Of a DNA stretch of 64,000 nucleotides, positions 18,282 to 27,179 are shown in pieces. How positions within the stretch are numbered: position 1 is the stretch's first letter; the number at the start of each line of letters is the position of its first letter. The notes below the pieces were generated by a model that was given only the letters and a program-made list of their open reading frames with translations, was not told where the DNA came from and ran no database searches. The stretch covers positions 930,001-994,000 of the forward strand of contig NZ_CP038241.1 of NCBI RefSeq assembly GCF_012222965.1. The letters run 5' to 3'. The DNA comes from Allofrancisella inopinata (lineage in GTDB: Bacteria > Pseudomonadota > Gammaproteobacteria > Francisellales > Francisellaceae). Both the position numbers and the translations under genes were made by a program.

Positions 18282-20042
18282 TCAAATCTCTAAAAATGCT
18301 GGTATTAAGCCTCTGACACTATTGATAAGGTATATTTTATCAACGAGTTTAAACTCTTCTAAGCTAATACTCTTAACTTCAATTTCTTTTTTACCTACTA
18401 ATGTTTTTCTAGCTATACCTGCTAATACACCATCACTAAGTTCGGGGGTATATTTTTTACCATTAATTTCTACGATTATATTGTGAAACCTTGTTTCTGT
18501 AATGTTGTTAAACTCATTTAAGAATACAATTTCCGTATTTGAGCAGTTGCCAACATACTTTTCATGCATAGCTGAATAAAAACCTCTAGTAGATGAGTGG
18601 GTAGTTTTATAGTTAAATAATTTATTTTTAGAGTCTATCTTTTCAGGACAAACCTTAAGTTTTACCGGTATGATTTTAGAATTGCTAATTTCAGTATCCT
18701 CAATACTGAAACTTTGATCATAAAAATATTCTAAACGGACTTTATATTCCTTATCTGCCTCTAATTTTTTAGAGTATTCGTTTAAACTTTTAGCTATATT
18801 ATCAATACAAAAATCAAAAAATAATCTCTCAGCAGTATTTTGTAAACGTTGCAGGTGTAGTTCTAGATTTCTAAACCCATTACAAAAATATATGCTCTCT
18901 ACTAATGAGAAATCAGGCTTATAGATTTGTTTTATAAAGTTTATTTTGGTAGCCATTTCTTGCCATTCTGAAGCACATTCAGAATATATTGTAACTCCTC
19001 CACCTACTCCTAGTTGTAAGTTTTGACCCTTTTTTTGAATAGTTCTAATAGCAACGTTAAAGCACATATCATTATTTGGTAATATATAGCCAACAGCTCC
19101 TGTGTAAACGCCTCTATTATCTTTTTCAATATTTTTTATAAGTTCTAGGGTACGTTTCTTTGGCGCTCCCGTTATCGATCCACATGGAAAAAGACTATCT
19201 AGAACCTCTTTTAAAGATATCTCCTGATCTACCTCTGCTGAAATTTCAGAAGTCATTTGTAAAAGCTTATTATATTTTTCTATATTAAATGCCTCATCAA
19301 CTTTTACTGTATGAGTTTTGGCAATACCTGACAAATCATTTCTTAATAAATCTACAATTATAAGATTTTCAGCTCTATTTTTAGGACATCTAAGTAGTTG
19401 ATTATAAGTTTTTTCATCTTCGTTAACATCGCCAGTAAGCTTTGCTGTGCCTTTCATAGGTCTTACAATTAGTTTTGTAGCTTGTTTTTTAAAAAATAGC
19501 TCCGGAGATATTGATATTATTTCAATACCCCAAAATGGTAAATACGCACCATACCTAACTGGCTGTTGCTTCTTTAATAAAGTATATAGCTCTAAACCAG
19601 TTAATGAAGTAGTTCCCCTAATGCTTTTTGTATAATTAATTTGATAACTTTCACCATTTTGTAAAGCGTCTTGGACTTTTAAGAAACCTTTTTGATAGTC
19701 ATCAAAGCTAAGATTATCTATGAGTAAGTCGATACTTTTGTTACTTTCTTTTGTAAGGTTATTATTATCAAATTTTTTAAACGCTACAAAATAAAGGAGT
19801 ATTCCGTCGTTATCTGACCTTAGATGTGCTAAATTTTTATTTAAATAATAGCTTGCTTCGTAGCTAACAAAACCTGCTAAATACAAACCTTGTTTTTGTA
19901 ACTTTAACATTTCTTTAAAAGCTTCTAATAGAGATGGCTCATTAGTTGCGACAAGCTCTTTTACTGGGTGGGTAAAACAATAGCTTAATTGCCTTGTTAA
20001 AGAATCCTCAAACAAGGCATATGCTGGTAAAATTTCAGTCAT
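18282..20042 (-). CDS. pabB: Fused aminodeoxychorismate synthase component I and 4-amino-4-deoxychorismate lyase
   Basis: A 586-aa fusion. Residues 1 to about 370 are the chorismate-binding synthase (YQINYTKSIRGTT, RPMKGTAKLTGD, NRAENLIIVDLLRNDL, SLFPCGSITGAPKKRTLELI, GVYTGAVGY, GVGGGVTIYS). Residues from about 390 on are a PabC-like PLP lyase (NTEIVFLNEFNNITETRFHNI, YTPELSDGVLAGIAR). It converts chorismate to p-aminobenzoate with PabA. A Lys for PLP is expected in the lyase part: KTTHSSTRGFYS gives a candidate. It overlaps the upstream ligase by 8 bp. Confidence 0.93.
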   Translation of the reverse strand: MTEILPAYALFEDSLTRQLSYCFTHPVKELVATNEPSLLEAFKEMLKLQKQGLYLAGFVSYEASYYLNKNLAHLRSDNDGILLYFVAFKKFDNNNLTKESNKSIDLLIDNLSFDDYQKGFLKVQDALQNGESYQINYTKSIRGTTSLTGLELYTLLKKQQPVRYGAYLPFWGIEIISISPELFFKKQATKLIVRPMKGTAKLTGDVNEDEKTYNQLLRCPKNRAENLIIVDLLRNDLSGIAKTHTVKVDEAFNIEKYNKLLQMTSEISAEVDQEISLKEVLDSLFPCGSITGAPKKRTLELIKNIEKDNRGVYTGAVGYILPNNDMCFNVAIRTIQKKGQNLQLGVGGGVTIYSECASEWQEMATKINFIKQIYKPDFSLVESIYFCNGFRNLELHLQRLQNTAERLFFDFCIDNIAKSLNEYSKKLEADKEYKVRLEYFYDQSFSIEDTEISNSKIIPVKLKVCPEKIDSKNKLFNYKTTHSSTRGFYSAMHEKYVGNCSNTEIVFLNEFNNITETRFHNIIVEINGKKYTPELSDGVLAGIARKTLVGKKEIEVKSISLEEFKLVDKIYLINSVRGLIPAFLEI

Positions 20043-21432
20043 TTTCTATAATCTGCCTTATTTTTTTTCTATCCACTTTACCAGTATTTGTCAAAGGTAT
20101 TTGGTCAAAATTTAATAACATATCCACTTTTTTATATTCAGCTAAATATTTTAACAAATGTTTGTTTAACTCTTCTAAAGAGATTTTACTTTCGCTAACG
20201 ATAATAGCACAAACAAGCTCTCCCCAAATTTTATCTTTTTTGCCAACAACTACACACGATTTTATACTAGCTAACTTTAAAATAATATTTTCTAGCTCTA
20301 CTGGAGAAATGTTTGAACCACCTTTTATGATGATATCTTTATATCTACCATAGAATGTAAGTTCTTTAGTTTGTTCATCAAAGCTACCTATGTCTCCAGT
20401 TTTAAGCCATTCTTCTTTATTATTAATTGGTAGCATAAAACTCTTAATAAAGATCTTGCCATACGTATAACCTTCAAATTTTTCTATTTTAACTGCTGTA
20501 TCCTCAAAAATTTTAACTACGTTTATCCTAATATTTTCACAAAAATTTTGCCCATAACCAAAAATCTCTGTCATACCTATACCATTTAATAATGGTAACC
20601 CTAACTTTTGTTTTACAGCTTTGTGTAACTTTTCGGAAGCTAAATCTCCTGCAACACTTAAAGACCTCAACTTATGCTTAGTAATATTCTCTTTTATTAA
20701 AAAATAATACATAGTTGGTAGCAAGGCTAAAGCTGTTGCTTTACATTCTGATACTACTTTTGCCACCTTTTGAGGATTAAATTCTCTAATGATTGTAATA
20801 TCTAACCCCATTGCTAAAGCTGGTAATAATTGATACGAAAAAGCAAACGCATGATTCATAGATAAAGCTATGAGTAAATGATCATTAACTTTTATTAAAC
20901 CTAAATCATTAGCTCTATTGTTAGCATACTTTATAATTTGATCTATAGTATGTAAATGTTTTTTATAAGACCCTGTAGTACCAGAGCTTACATGAGCTAT
21001 AACAGCTTTATTAAATATTTCAAAATCTGTAGTTTTAGGAATATTCTCCAAAAACATGATTTCATCATCTATTATAAGAACTTCGATATTATTCTTTTGA
21101 TAAAACTCTGTCAGCTCAAAACTCTTCTTATCCGTCAAAAATAAAGAATTAGATTCTAAAATTCCTTCAAGTTCTTTATCTATAAGCCTAGGGTTGATTG
21201 GTACAACTAACTCAATTTCTGCAATCCAGCTAGCTAGATATAAACAAATTGTTAGAGGTGAATTTTTAAGATTGAAGAAAGCCTTTTTATATTTATAAGA
21301 TTCAAGTAGCCTAGCTAAATCATAACTTTTAGCAACAATCTGATTATAGCTATATTCTTGGTCTTCAAAATAAACTTTATGTTGTGATGAGTAACTACTT
21401 ACCCTTTGCAAAAAGTTTTCAACTAATGACAT
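20035..21432 (-). CDS. AMP-forming acyl-CoA synthetase/ligase in the pab operon
   Basis: A 465-aa ANL-superfamily adenylating enzyme. Motifs are the P-loop HVSSGTTGSYKKH, a GIGMTEIFGYG motif, the hinge region WLKTGDIGSFDEQ, FYGRYKDIIIKGGSNISPVELE, and the C-terminal catalytic Lys in LTNTGKVDRKKI. It is first in a tight operon with pabBC and pabA, overlapping by 8 bp, so it is co-translated. The substrate is unknown; an aromatic or fatty acid are both possible. There is no carrier-protein gene nearby. Confidence 0.85.
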   Translation of the reverse strand: MSLVENFLQRVSSYSSQHKVYFEDQEYSYNQIVAKSYDLARLLESYKYKKAFFNLKNSPLTICLYLASWIAEIELVVPINPRLIDKELEGILESNSLFLTDKKSFELTEFYQKNNIEVLIIDDEIMFLENIPKTTDFEIFNKAVIAHVSSGTTGSYKKHLHTIDQIIKYANNRANDLGLIKVNDHLLIALSMNHAFAFSYQLLPALAMGLDITIIREFNPQKVAKVVSECKATALALLPTMYYFLIKENITKHKLRSLSVAGDLASEKLHKAVKQKLGLPLLNGIGMTEIFGYGQNFCENIRINVVKIFEDTAVKIEKFEGYTYGKIFIKSFMLPINNKEEWLKTGDIGSFDEQTKELTFYGRYKDIIIKGGSNISPVELENIILKLASIKSCVVVGKKDKIWGELVCAIIVSESKISLEELNKHLLKYLAEYKKVDMLLNFDQIPLTNTGKVDRKKIRQIIEND

Positions 21433-21519
21433 TTTCTACTTAGTATTTCAATATATTATCTAATTTCTAAATATGATATATTAAGTTATCTAAACTTACA
21501 TTCGTTTATATTTATAAAT

Positions 21520-21882
21520 ATGCAACAATCTTTATTTTTAAAAGGCTTAGAAATATATGTTAGTCTTGGATGTTCCGAAGAAGAAAAAGCCCAGAAACAA
21601 ATGGTTAAAATAGATTTAGAACTAGTTTTTGGTAAAAATTTTACTGCAAGTGACACTGATAATTTAGAACAAACAATTTGCTACTACACCTTAAGAAATG
21701 ATATCCAAAAATTTTGTGATAATATTAGTTGTAATCTTATTGAGTATTTAGCAAAACAGATTTATCAATTTATCTGTGATAAGCACCCTACTATTAGTAT
21801 TAAGTATCTCAAACTTATAAAATCACCTCCTGTTTCCCAAATAGAGTCAGCAGCTTTTGTAATTAGGTTCTGTGCACAATAA
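21520..21882 (+). CDS. folB: Dihydroneopterin aldolase
   Basis: It cleaves 7,8-dihydroneopterin to 6-hydroxymethyl-7,8-dihydropterin. The 120-aa protein has LFLKGLEIYVSLGCSEEEK at the N-terminus (active-site Glu), ICYYTLRNDI with the pterin-site Tyr, and KLIKSPPVSQIESAAFVI with the conserved Lys and Pro. It is divergent from the pab operon. The next folate gene, folKP, lies 3 kb downstream beyond an accessory patch. Confidence 0.85.
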   Translation: MQQSLFLKGLEIYVSLGCSEEEKAQKQMVKIDLELVFGKNFTASDTDNLEQTICYYTLRNDIQKFCDNISCNLIEYLAKQIYQFICDKHPTISIKYLKLIKSPPVSQIESAAFVIRFCAQ

Positions 21883-22020
21883 TAACTCTACATCCAACAT
21901 ATATTACCCTATAATCATTTTCGAAAATATTCAAAAAATTATAGTTTTTGAAACTTTTTTTAGACTACCATTTTATATACTCTCAAAAATCTCCCAAATT
22001 AGGGTGGTAGATCATAAATA

Positions 22021-22184
22021 ATACCAATTCCAACATAAATTTTTGCATTTATAACAAAGGAGTTTATGACTAATTTAAGTTTTTGATGTGCAGGCAATAG
22101 CAGTGGCTATTGGCAAATATTAAAGGATTAAATTAGGTATGAAATACAAAGTTAGAAAGTAATAATATGTGTTGGAATTGGTAT
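22021..22184. mobile_element. MITE, 164 bp, with 15-bp terminal inverted repeats
   Basis: The element starts ATACCAATTCCAACA (22021-22035) and ends with its exact reverse complement (22170-22184). It has no coding frame. If the ends are taken as TACC and GGTA, the flanking triplet TAA is repeated on both sides, a possible 3-bp target duplication. An internal hairpin CAATAGC/GCTATTG lies near 22094-22111. The right 76 bp recur inverted at 7224-7299. No transposase with matching ends is in the window. Confidence 0.8.
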
Positions 22185-22192
22185 AAGATATA

Positions 22193-22951
22193 TCAATAAA
22201 GTAGATATAAACAATGAATTAATAATGTAATTCCTGAAATCAAAACCAAAATATTAATTAATATTTTAAATAATTTAATAGGTATTAATAAATGTAATTT
22301 ATTACCTATAAGCACTCCTATTAACATAACTGGCACTAGTAATAATGCGATGATTAATATAAATAAATTAAAATATGCCCCCGATAATAAAAAAAGCGTA
22401 ACTCTAGTAAGAGTGCTAAATGCTATTAAACAAGATTGGTTTGTTCTTATCTGCGTTTTATCACTCAAATTATTAGATAGAAAAATAGCATATATAAAAC
22501 CTCCTGAACCAAATAAAGTTCCTAATGCTCCTCCTACTAAACCGAACGTATATGCTATACTTTTGTTACTAGATTTATATTTTACGTTTATTTTAAAAAG
22601 TGAATATAAAGAATATAAAACTATAAATATAGCCAATAGTAACATCAAAATAGAAACATCTATAGTTAATAAAGCTATTCCTCCCAAAATAGAACCTATA
22701 AGAATCATGGGCAATAATCTAGCAAGAATTTTTCTATCTGCTTTTTGTATATTTCCTTTTATTAGTCTATATGATGCAGTAAGATCTAACAGTGCTAATA
22801 TAGGAATGATCACGCTTAATGGTAAAAAATATATTAATATTGGACTAGCAATTAAAGATGTTCCAAAACTTATCATTCCAAATACAATATATGCCAAGAA
22901 TACAGTAAAAAAAACTATAATTATCATACTAAATGTTATATTACTTATCAT
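22193..22951 (-). CDS. TSUP (TauE/SafE) family membrane permease
   Basis: A 252-aa protein of about eight hydrophobic segments with the TSUP start (FGMISFGTSLIASPIL) and the internal repeat (GLVGGALGTLFGSGGFIYAIFL). Such proteins export sulfite, sulfonates or organosulfur compounds; the cargo is unknown. It lies five bases after the stop of the ZapE remnant and next to the MITE. A longer TSUP protein occurs at 47800. Confidence 0.85.
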   Translation of the reverse strand: MISNITFSMIIIVFFTVFLAYIVFGMISFGTSLIASPILIYFLPLSVIIPILALLDLTASYRLIKGNIQKADRKILARLLPMILIGSILGGIALLTIDVSILMLLLAIFIVLYSLYSLFKINVKYKSSNKSIAYTFGLVGGALGTLFGSGGFIYAIFLSNNLSDKTQIRTNQSCLIAFSTLTRVTLFLLSGAYFNLFILIIALLLVPVMLIGVLIGNKLHLLIPIKLFKILINILVLISGITLLIHCLYLLY

Positions 22952-22956
22952 ATTAG

Positions 22957-23343
22957 TTAAACCTCTGCGTTTTTCATCATTCCATATAACCTACTCTGAG
23001 TTCTCATAAAAACATTTTTTATTTTACTATTATCGGTATAAACAAGATCTTCTAAACAAGTTTGAAAGTTAGCATACAAAATAATAGATTTTTCATAAGC
23101 TTCATCTACAAAACTAATAAATCTTCTTAGACTATCTTTCTCTCTGTTATTATTTGTACCTCTTAAATCAAACTTTGGTATATCCTGCAACAGTACTACC
23201 TTAAATTTATTAACTATCTCAATATAGTCTAAATAACTTCTATTTGTTTCGCATAAATCACTAAAGGTAATCCATAGAGAGATATCAGTTTTCCCTTCAA
23301 CGTCTATTATTCTCCCATTTATGCTTATAGAATCTTTTAATGG
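22957..23343 (-). pseudogene. Remnant of ZapE/AFG1-like ATPase (C-terminal part only)
   Basis: The frame read from about 23343 to the stop at 22957 matches the end of ZapE: SINGRIIDVEG, LWITFSDLCETNRSYLDYIE, KVVLLQDIPKFDLRG, RRFISFVDEAYEKSI and FMRTQSRLYGMM. The N-terminal P-loop half is absent; upstream the frame runs into the 9-bp tandem repeat (encoding Ile-Asn-Asn units) and then a stop near 23476. An ATG-like start exists only at 23190, inside the domain. I read it as a truncated, probably dead gene. Confidence 0.7.
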
Positions 23344-23344
23344 C

Positions 23345-23398
23345 TTATTTATATTATTTATATTATTTATATTATTTATATTATTTATATTATTTATA
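23345..23398. repeat. Six tandem copies of a 9-bp unit (TTATTTATA)
   Basis: TTATTTATA is repeated six times without change over 54 bp, with a decayed seventh after it. On the minus strand each unit encodes Ile-Asn-Asn, so copy changes would keep the reading frame. It marks the junction between the ZapE remnant and the FAD/NAD(P) remnant. Confidence 0.95.
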
Positions 23399-24612
23399 TT
23401 AATATATTTACTATATAAAAAATCATAACCATGCTTGGCATTTGATTTAAATAAAAACCTGTATCGTGCATCTTATCTGATTTTAGTGCTTTCAATATCC
23501 CCTTATCAAACAATATTGATAGTTTTATAGCATTAATTCTAGGAATTGGAACAGCAACTCTAATAAAATGCCTATTCCAACATTGATCATATTTTTTCTT
23601 ATCCTTAGGACTCAAATACCTATAAAATTTAAATCTTCGAATATGAAGAATGATTGTATATAGTAATTTGCTATTTTCATATTCCTTTAGATCAAACATC
23701 AACTTATCTTTTGCTGTAACATCTGAAGCATTGACAAAGTCATCTACTGTTAACTGACCTTGAGACTGATACTTTAGCTCTAAATCAATAAGATTAATTA
23801 TAGATTCTAGAGGTAGATAACCATCAACAAATGAATTAAATAATTTTTTTTCTGAAAGATAATATGGTTCATATGAAACTTTTTCAGTTCTAACCCCTGG
23901 AAAGATTCCAGATCTTGAAATAGCAATAATATTAATTTTGTTAACGTTATATTTACTCCAATTAGGGAGATAATCTATAGGAATACCTTTATTATAAACA
24001 AATTTACCATGTTGACAGATATTTAAAATCGAATCCACTCCAGAAGGACCCATACCCTCAATATATATAGTGATATCTTTGCTTTTATTTTCTCTCTGTA
24101 AATTTATTATTCTATTAGTAACTACTTCAGGCGGATAGGGCGTATTAATAATATTATCTATTCCTTCTAATATATTTTTATTCCAATGCCCTGTAACTAA
24201 TAATACTTTATCAATATCATCTAGTAATTGCTTAGAATTATTCTTTTTAACTATATAAGAAATGTTGACTTTATTGTAAATATTTAAATCCATATCTACA
24301 ACATTACAATAACTATAGACTTTAACACTCACCCCATTGTCTTTTGCCATATCAATAGCTTCTTTAAATCTATGTATAAGATAAATACCAAAAAACTCTC
24401 TAGGATAGAAAGCTTTGGGATTAAATATATAATCTTTATTTTTAGTGATTGAATAGCAACCTTCAACCAGTTCAATATATTCACTTAATATAAAATCTTT
24501 CTTTTTTATCTATGACTAAAAAATCTATACTAGTCTTATAGAGTAAGGCCGCTAGCCCTAAATTACTTGGGCCAATTCTAAGTAACATATAATCATAAAC
24601 TTTATTACTCAT
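23399..24612 (-). pseudogene. FAD/NAD(P)-binding oxidoreductase, frameshifted and truncated
   Basis: From the ATG at 24612 the first 43 codons read MSNKVYDYMLLRIGPSNLGL and on to VIDKKERF, a dinucleotide-binding fold start, then stop. The next frame continues KKKDFILSEYIELVEG and KDYIFNPKAFYPREFFGIYL and stays open to 23394. One extra A in the run complementary to 24502-24507 explains the shift. The open part (23394-24350 from its first ATG) contains LLVTGHW, EGMGPSGVDSIL and HFIRVAVPIPRINAIKL, resembling uncharacterised FAD/NAD(P)-binding proteins (COG4529 type). The C-terminal Rossmann closure is missing. Not likely functional. Confidence 0.65.
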
Positions 24613-24949
24613 TCTAAAATCTTAAATAAAATTACCTGCTTTATCTAAAACCCTATATTTATTTAAACATAATTTAAAACAAAAATATACATTACCTTTC
24701 TAGTGATATAGTAAATATAAATATCCTTAAATCGTTAAAAAATATTGAATTCATGATGCCAATAATAAATAATAGAAACGCTAGATTGTATTCTCAAAGT
24801 AAAATACTTGACCAGAACGACCTTTTTATAGGATAATCAATTCGCTAAACCCTTGTTAGTTACTGTTATCTTTCAATTTATAAATAACAACCGTTTAGCT
24901 CTTTTTAAATAAAACAATAAATTTTGAGTATAAAATCTAGGAATTAAAA
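24613..24949. other. Intergenic region upstream of folKP
   Basis: About 340 bp with no gene. It separates the decayed divergent gene from folKP and includes CTAGATTGTATTCTCAA (24781-24797), also found near 53955. AGGAATTAAAA directly before 24950 is the folKP ribosome site. I see no clear promoter or terminator. Confidence 0.5.
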
Positions 24950-26215
24950 ATGCAATATATCATTGGTATAGGTGCTAATGTTGGTTTTACATTAGAAAAT
25001 ATTAATAAAGCTATACAGGCTATAGCTTCCACTGAGAATGTAAAATTACTAACAAAAGCAAGCCTTTACAGTAGCAAAGCTTTATTAAAAGAAAATGCTC
25101 CTAAAGACTGGGATATCGTATATTTAAATACTGCTATAAAAATAGAAAGTTCACTAAAGCCACTAGAGCTATTAGAGACCCTTAAAGATATTGAAAAAAA
25201 TATTGGACGAGATTTAAACGCTCCAGTATGGTCACCTAGAGTTATCGACTTAGATATCCTTGCAGCAGAAGATTTAATCTTAGACACTGAACAGCTCATA
25301 ATACCCCACAAAGAACTTTTAAATAGAAACTTTGCTTTAGCTCCATTATTAGAACTCAATAAAAATTGGCATCATCCTAGACATATAGATATTGACCTAA
25401 ATATTCGATTAAAGGAGCTAAAAAATATTGATATATTAAATCAAAGGTTATCTAACACTATGCGTATGGGTATAGTTAACTTGTCAGAGCAATCTTTTTC
25501 TGATGGATTTCTAACTGATAATGAACGTAGAAATAACTTAGAACAACTTATAGAAGATGGTGCGGAAATTATAGATATCGGTGCTGAATCAACAAGACCT
25601 GATGCTAAACCTATATCTGTAAATGAAGAAATAACCAAATTAGATAGTTTTTTAGACTACCTAGAATCTCAGTTACACACTTTAAAATACCGTCCTTTAA
25701 TTAGTGTAGACACACGTAAAGTAGAAGTTATGCAAGAAATTTTAGCAAAACACCATGATATTATCTGGATGATAAATGATGTTGAGTGTAATGATATTCA
25801 ACAGAAATCTAAGCTACTTGCTAAATATGACAAAAAATATGTTATAACTCACAATCTAGGTATTATATATAGAAACCGGTATCTAGAAAAAAAAGACTCT
25901 ATAGAAGAGATTTATAACTATATACAAGGAAAAAAGAATATTTTAGTAAGTGAAGGCTTAAGTAAAGATAACATTTACTTTGATATTGGTTTTGGCTTTA
26001 GTAAAAATCCTGAAACTGCTAGATACCTGCTTGAGAATATAAACGTTATAAGAGATAAATTAAACCTCAAAACTTTGGTTGGACATTCACGTAAGCCTTC
26101 TGTTTTAGGTTTAAATAAAAATACTAGCATTAACGAATTGGATCTAGCAACAAAGGAATTATCCCAAAAACTAGAACAACAAAACATTGAAATTATCAGA
26201 GTACATAAAGTTTAA
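24950..26215 (+). CDS. folK: Bifunctional HPPK-DHPS (pyrophosphokinase and dihydropteroate synthase)
   Basis: One 421-aa protein performs two consecutive folate steps. Residues 1 to about 160 are HPPK (IGIGANVG, then NAPVWSPRVIDLDIL with the catalytic Arg/Asp, and PHKELLNRNFALAPLLEL). Residues from about 170 are DHPS (MGIVNLSEQSFSDGF, IIDIGAESTRPDA, ISVDTRK, MINDVE, FDIGFGFSKN, LVGHSRKPSVLG, IIRVHKV). The usual NTPDSFSDG loop is NLSEQSFSDG. I recall the same kind of change and fusion in the F. tularensis protein. Confidence 0.95.
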   Translation: MQYIIGIGANVGFTLENINKAIQAIASTENVKLLTKASLYSSKALLKENAPKDWDIVYLNTAIKIESSLKPLELLETLKDIEKNIGRDLNAPVWSPRVIDLDILAAEDLILDTEQLIIPHKELLNRNFALAPLLELNKNWHHPRHIDIDLNIRLKELKNIDILNQRLSNTMRMGIVNLSEQSFSDGFLTDNERRNNLEQLIEDGAEIIDIGAESTRPDAKPISVNEEITKLDSFLDYLESQLHTLKYRPLISVDTRKVEVMQEILAKHHDIIWMINDVECNDIQQKSKLLAKYDKKYVITHNLGIIYRNRYLEKKDSIEEIYNYIQGKKNILVSEGLSKDNIYFDIGFGFSKNPETARYLLENINVIRDKLNLKTLVGHSRKPSVLGLNKNTSINELDLATKELSQKLEQQNIEIIRVHKV

Positions 26216-26229
26216 AAGGAAAATCTTAA

Positions 26230-27147
26230 ATGCCATATCATCCTATGTTGGAGAAAATACTAGATACTCCAGAAATTAGAGAGTTAAAAAAACAAGACTT
26301 ACGCATTCAGCGTAAAATTTTTAATGAAAATGTAATTCAACTTATCAACCAAATTCCTAAGCCAAATATAGTTGAAAAAGATATTAAATTAGGTAATCAA
26401 ACTATTTTAAGGCATTATCAACCTAAAATGGACAGTGATAAAGCCGTATTATTTATCCATGGTGGTGGCTGGTGTTTAGGCTCCATTGATACATATGATA
26501 ATGTTTGTAGGTATTTGTGTGATAATGGTGATTTTCATGTATTTTCTTTAGAGTATGGATTAGCTCCAGAAGAAAAATATCCTAAAGCTGTTGAACACTC
26601 CCTGTACGCATATGATTGGTTATATGAAAATGCTACGCAATTTGCTATAGATCCTAAAAATATTTTTGTAATGGGAGATAGTGCTGGCGGTAATCTTTCT
26701 ACTATCATTTGTCATGAGCGTCAAGAAAATATGCCTAAAGCTCAAATTTTAGCTTATCCAGCTGTAGATATGTATACTAAATATAAAAGTATCAAAAAGT
26801 TTAATGCTCACAAATACCACCTAACTAGTCAGTGGTGTGAGATGTTTCTAATAGCTTATATTGATGATATTAGTAAAAATTTCCATAAATTAAAAGACCC
26901 GCAACTTTCACCTATATTCTATGAAAATACTAAACAGCCTGATACTTTAATAATAGCCGCAACTCACGATATACTTGTAGATAGTATATATGCTTATGAA
27001 GCAAAACTTAAAGCTCAAGAAGTTTTAGTTGAAACTCACTATGATGAAGAAATGTTTCACGGTTTTATAAGCACCGTTGGCATTAGCCCATTAAATAACG
27101 CTAAAATCGCTTTAGACAAAGCGATAAAGTTTATTCAAACTAGATAA
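26230..27147 (+). CDS. Alpha/beta hydrolase, HSL-family esterase
   Basis: A 305-aa cytoplasmic esterase or lipase. The oxyanion motif is HGGGWCLGS, the nucleophile elbow FVMGDSAGGN, the acid lies in ATHDILVDS, and the His in MFHGF. These are the features of the hormone-sensitive-lipase group. It starts 14 bp after folKP and AGGAAA precedes the ATG, so it is probably co-transcribed, although a functional link is not evident. Confidence 0.88.
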   Translation: MPYHPMLEKILDTPEIRELKKQDLRIQRKIFNENVIQLINQIPKPNIVEKDIKLGNQTILRHYQPKMDSDKAVLFIHGGGWCLGSIDTYDNVCRYLCDNGDFHVFSLEYGLAPEEKYPKAVEHSLYAYDWLYENATQFAIDPKNIFVMGDSAGGNLSTIICHERQENMPKAQILAYPAVDMYTKYKSIKKFNAHKYHLTSQWCEMFLIAYIDDISKNFHKLKDPQLSPIFYENTKQPDTLIIAATHDILVDSIYAYEAKLKAQEVLVETHYDEEMFHGFISTVGISPLNNAKIALDKAIKFIQTR

Positions 27148-27179
27148 AAATGACTATGACAAGTTTTTAGATAAATAGC

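Noticed and set aside
22350..23009. Open frame of 219 codons on the plus strand opposite the TSUP gene
   Set aside because: It is antisense to a clear membrane permease, and its Lys/Asn/Ile-rich translation has no domain or ribosome site.
23345..23398. Possible CRISPR-like array
   Set aside because: The 9-bp units are contiguous with no spacers, so this is a simple tandem repeat.
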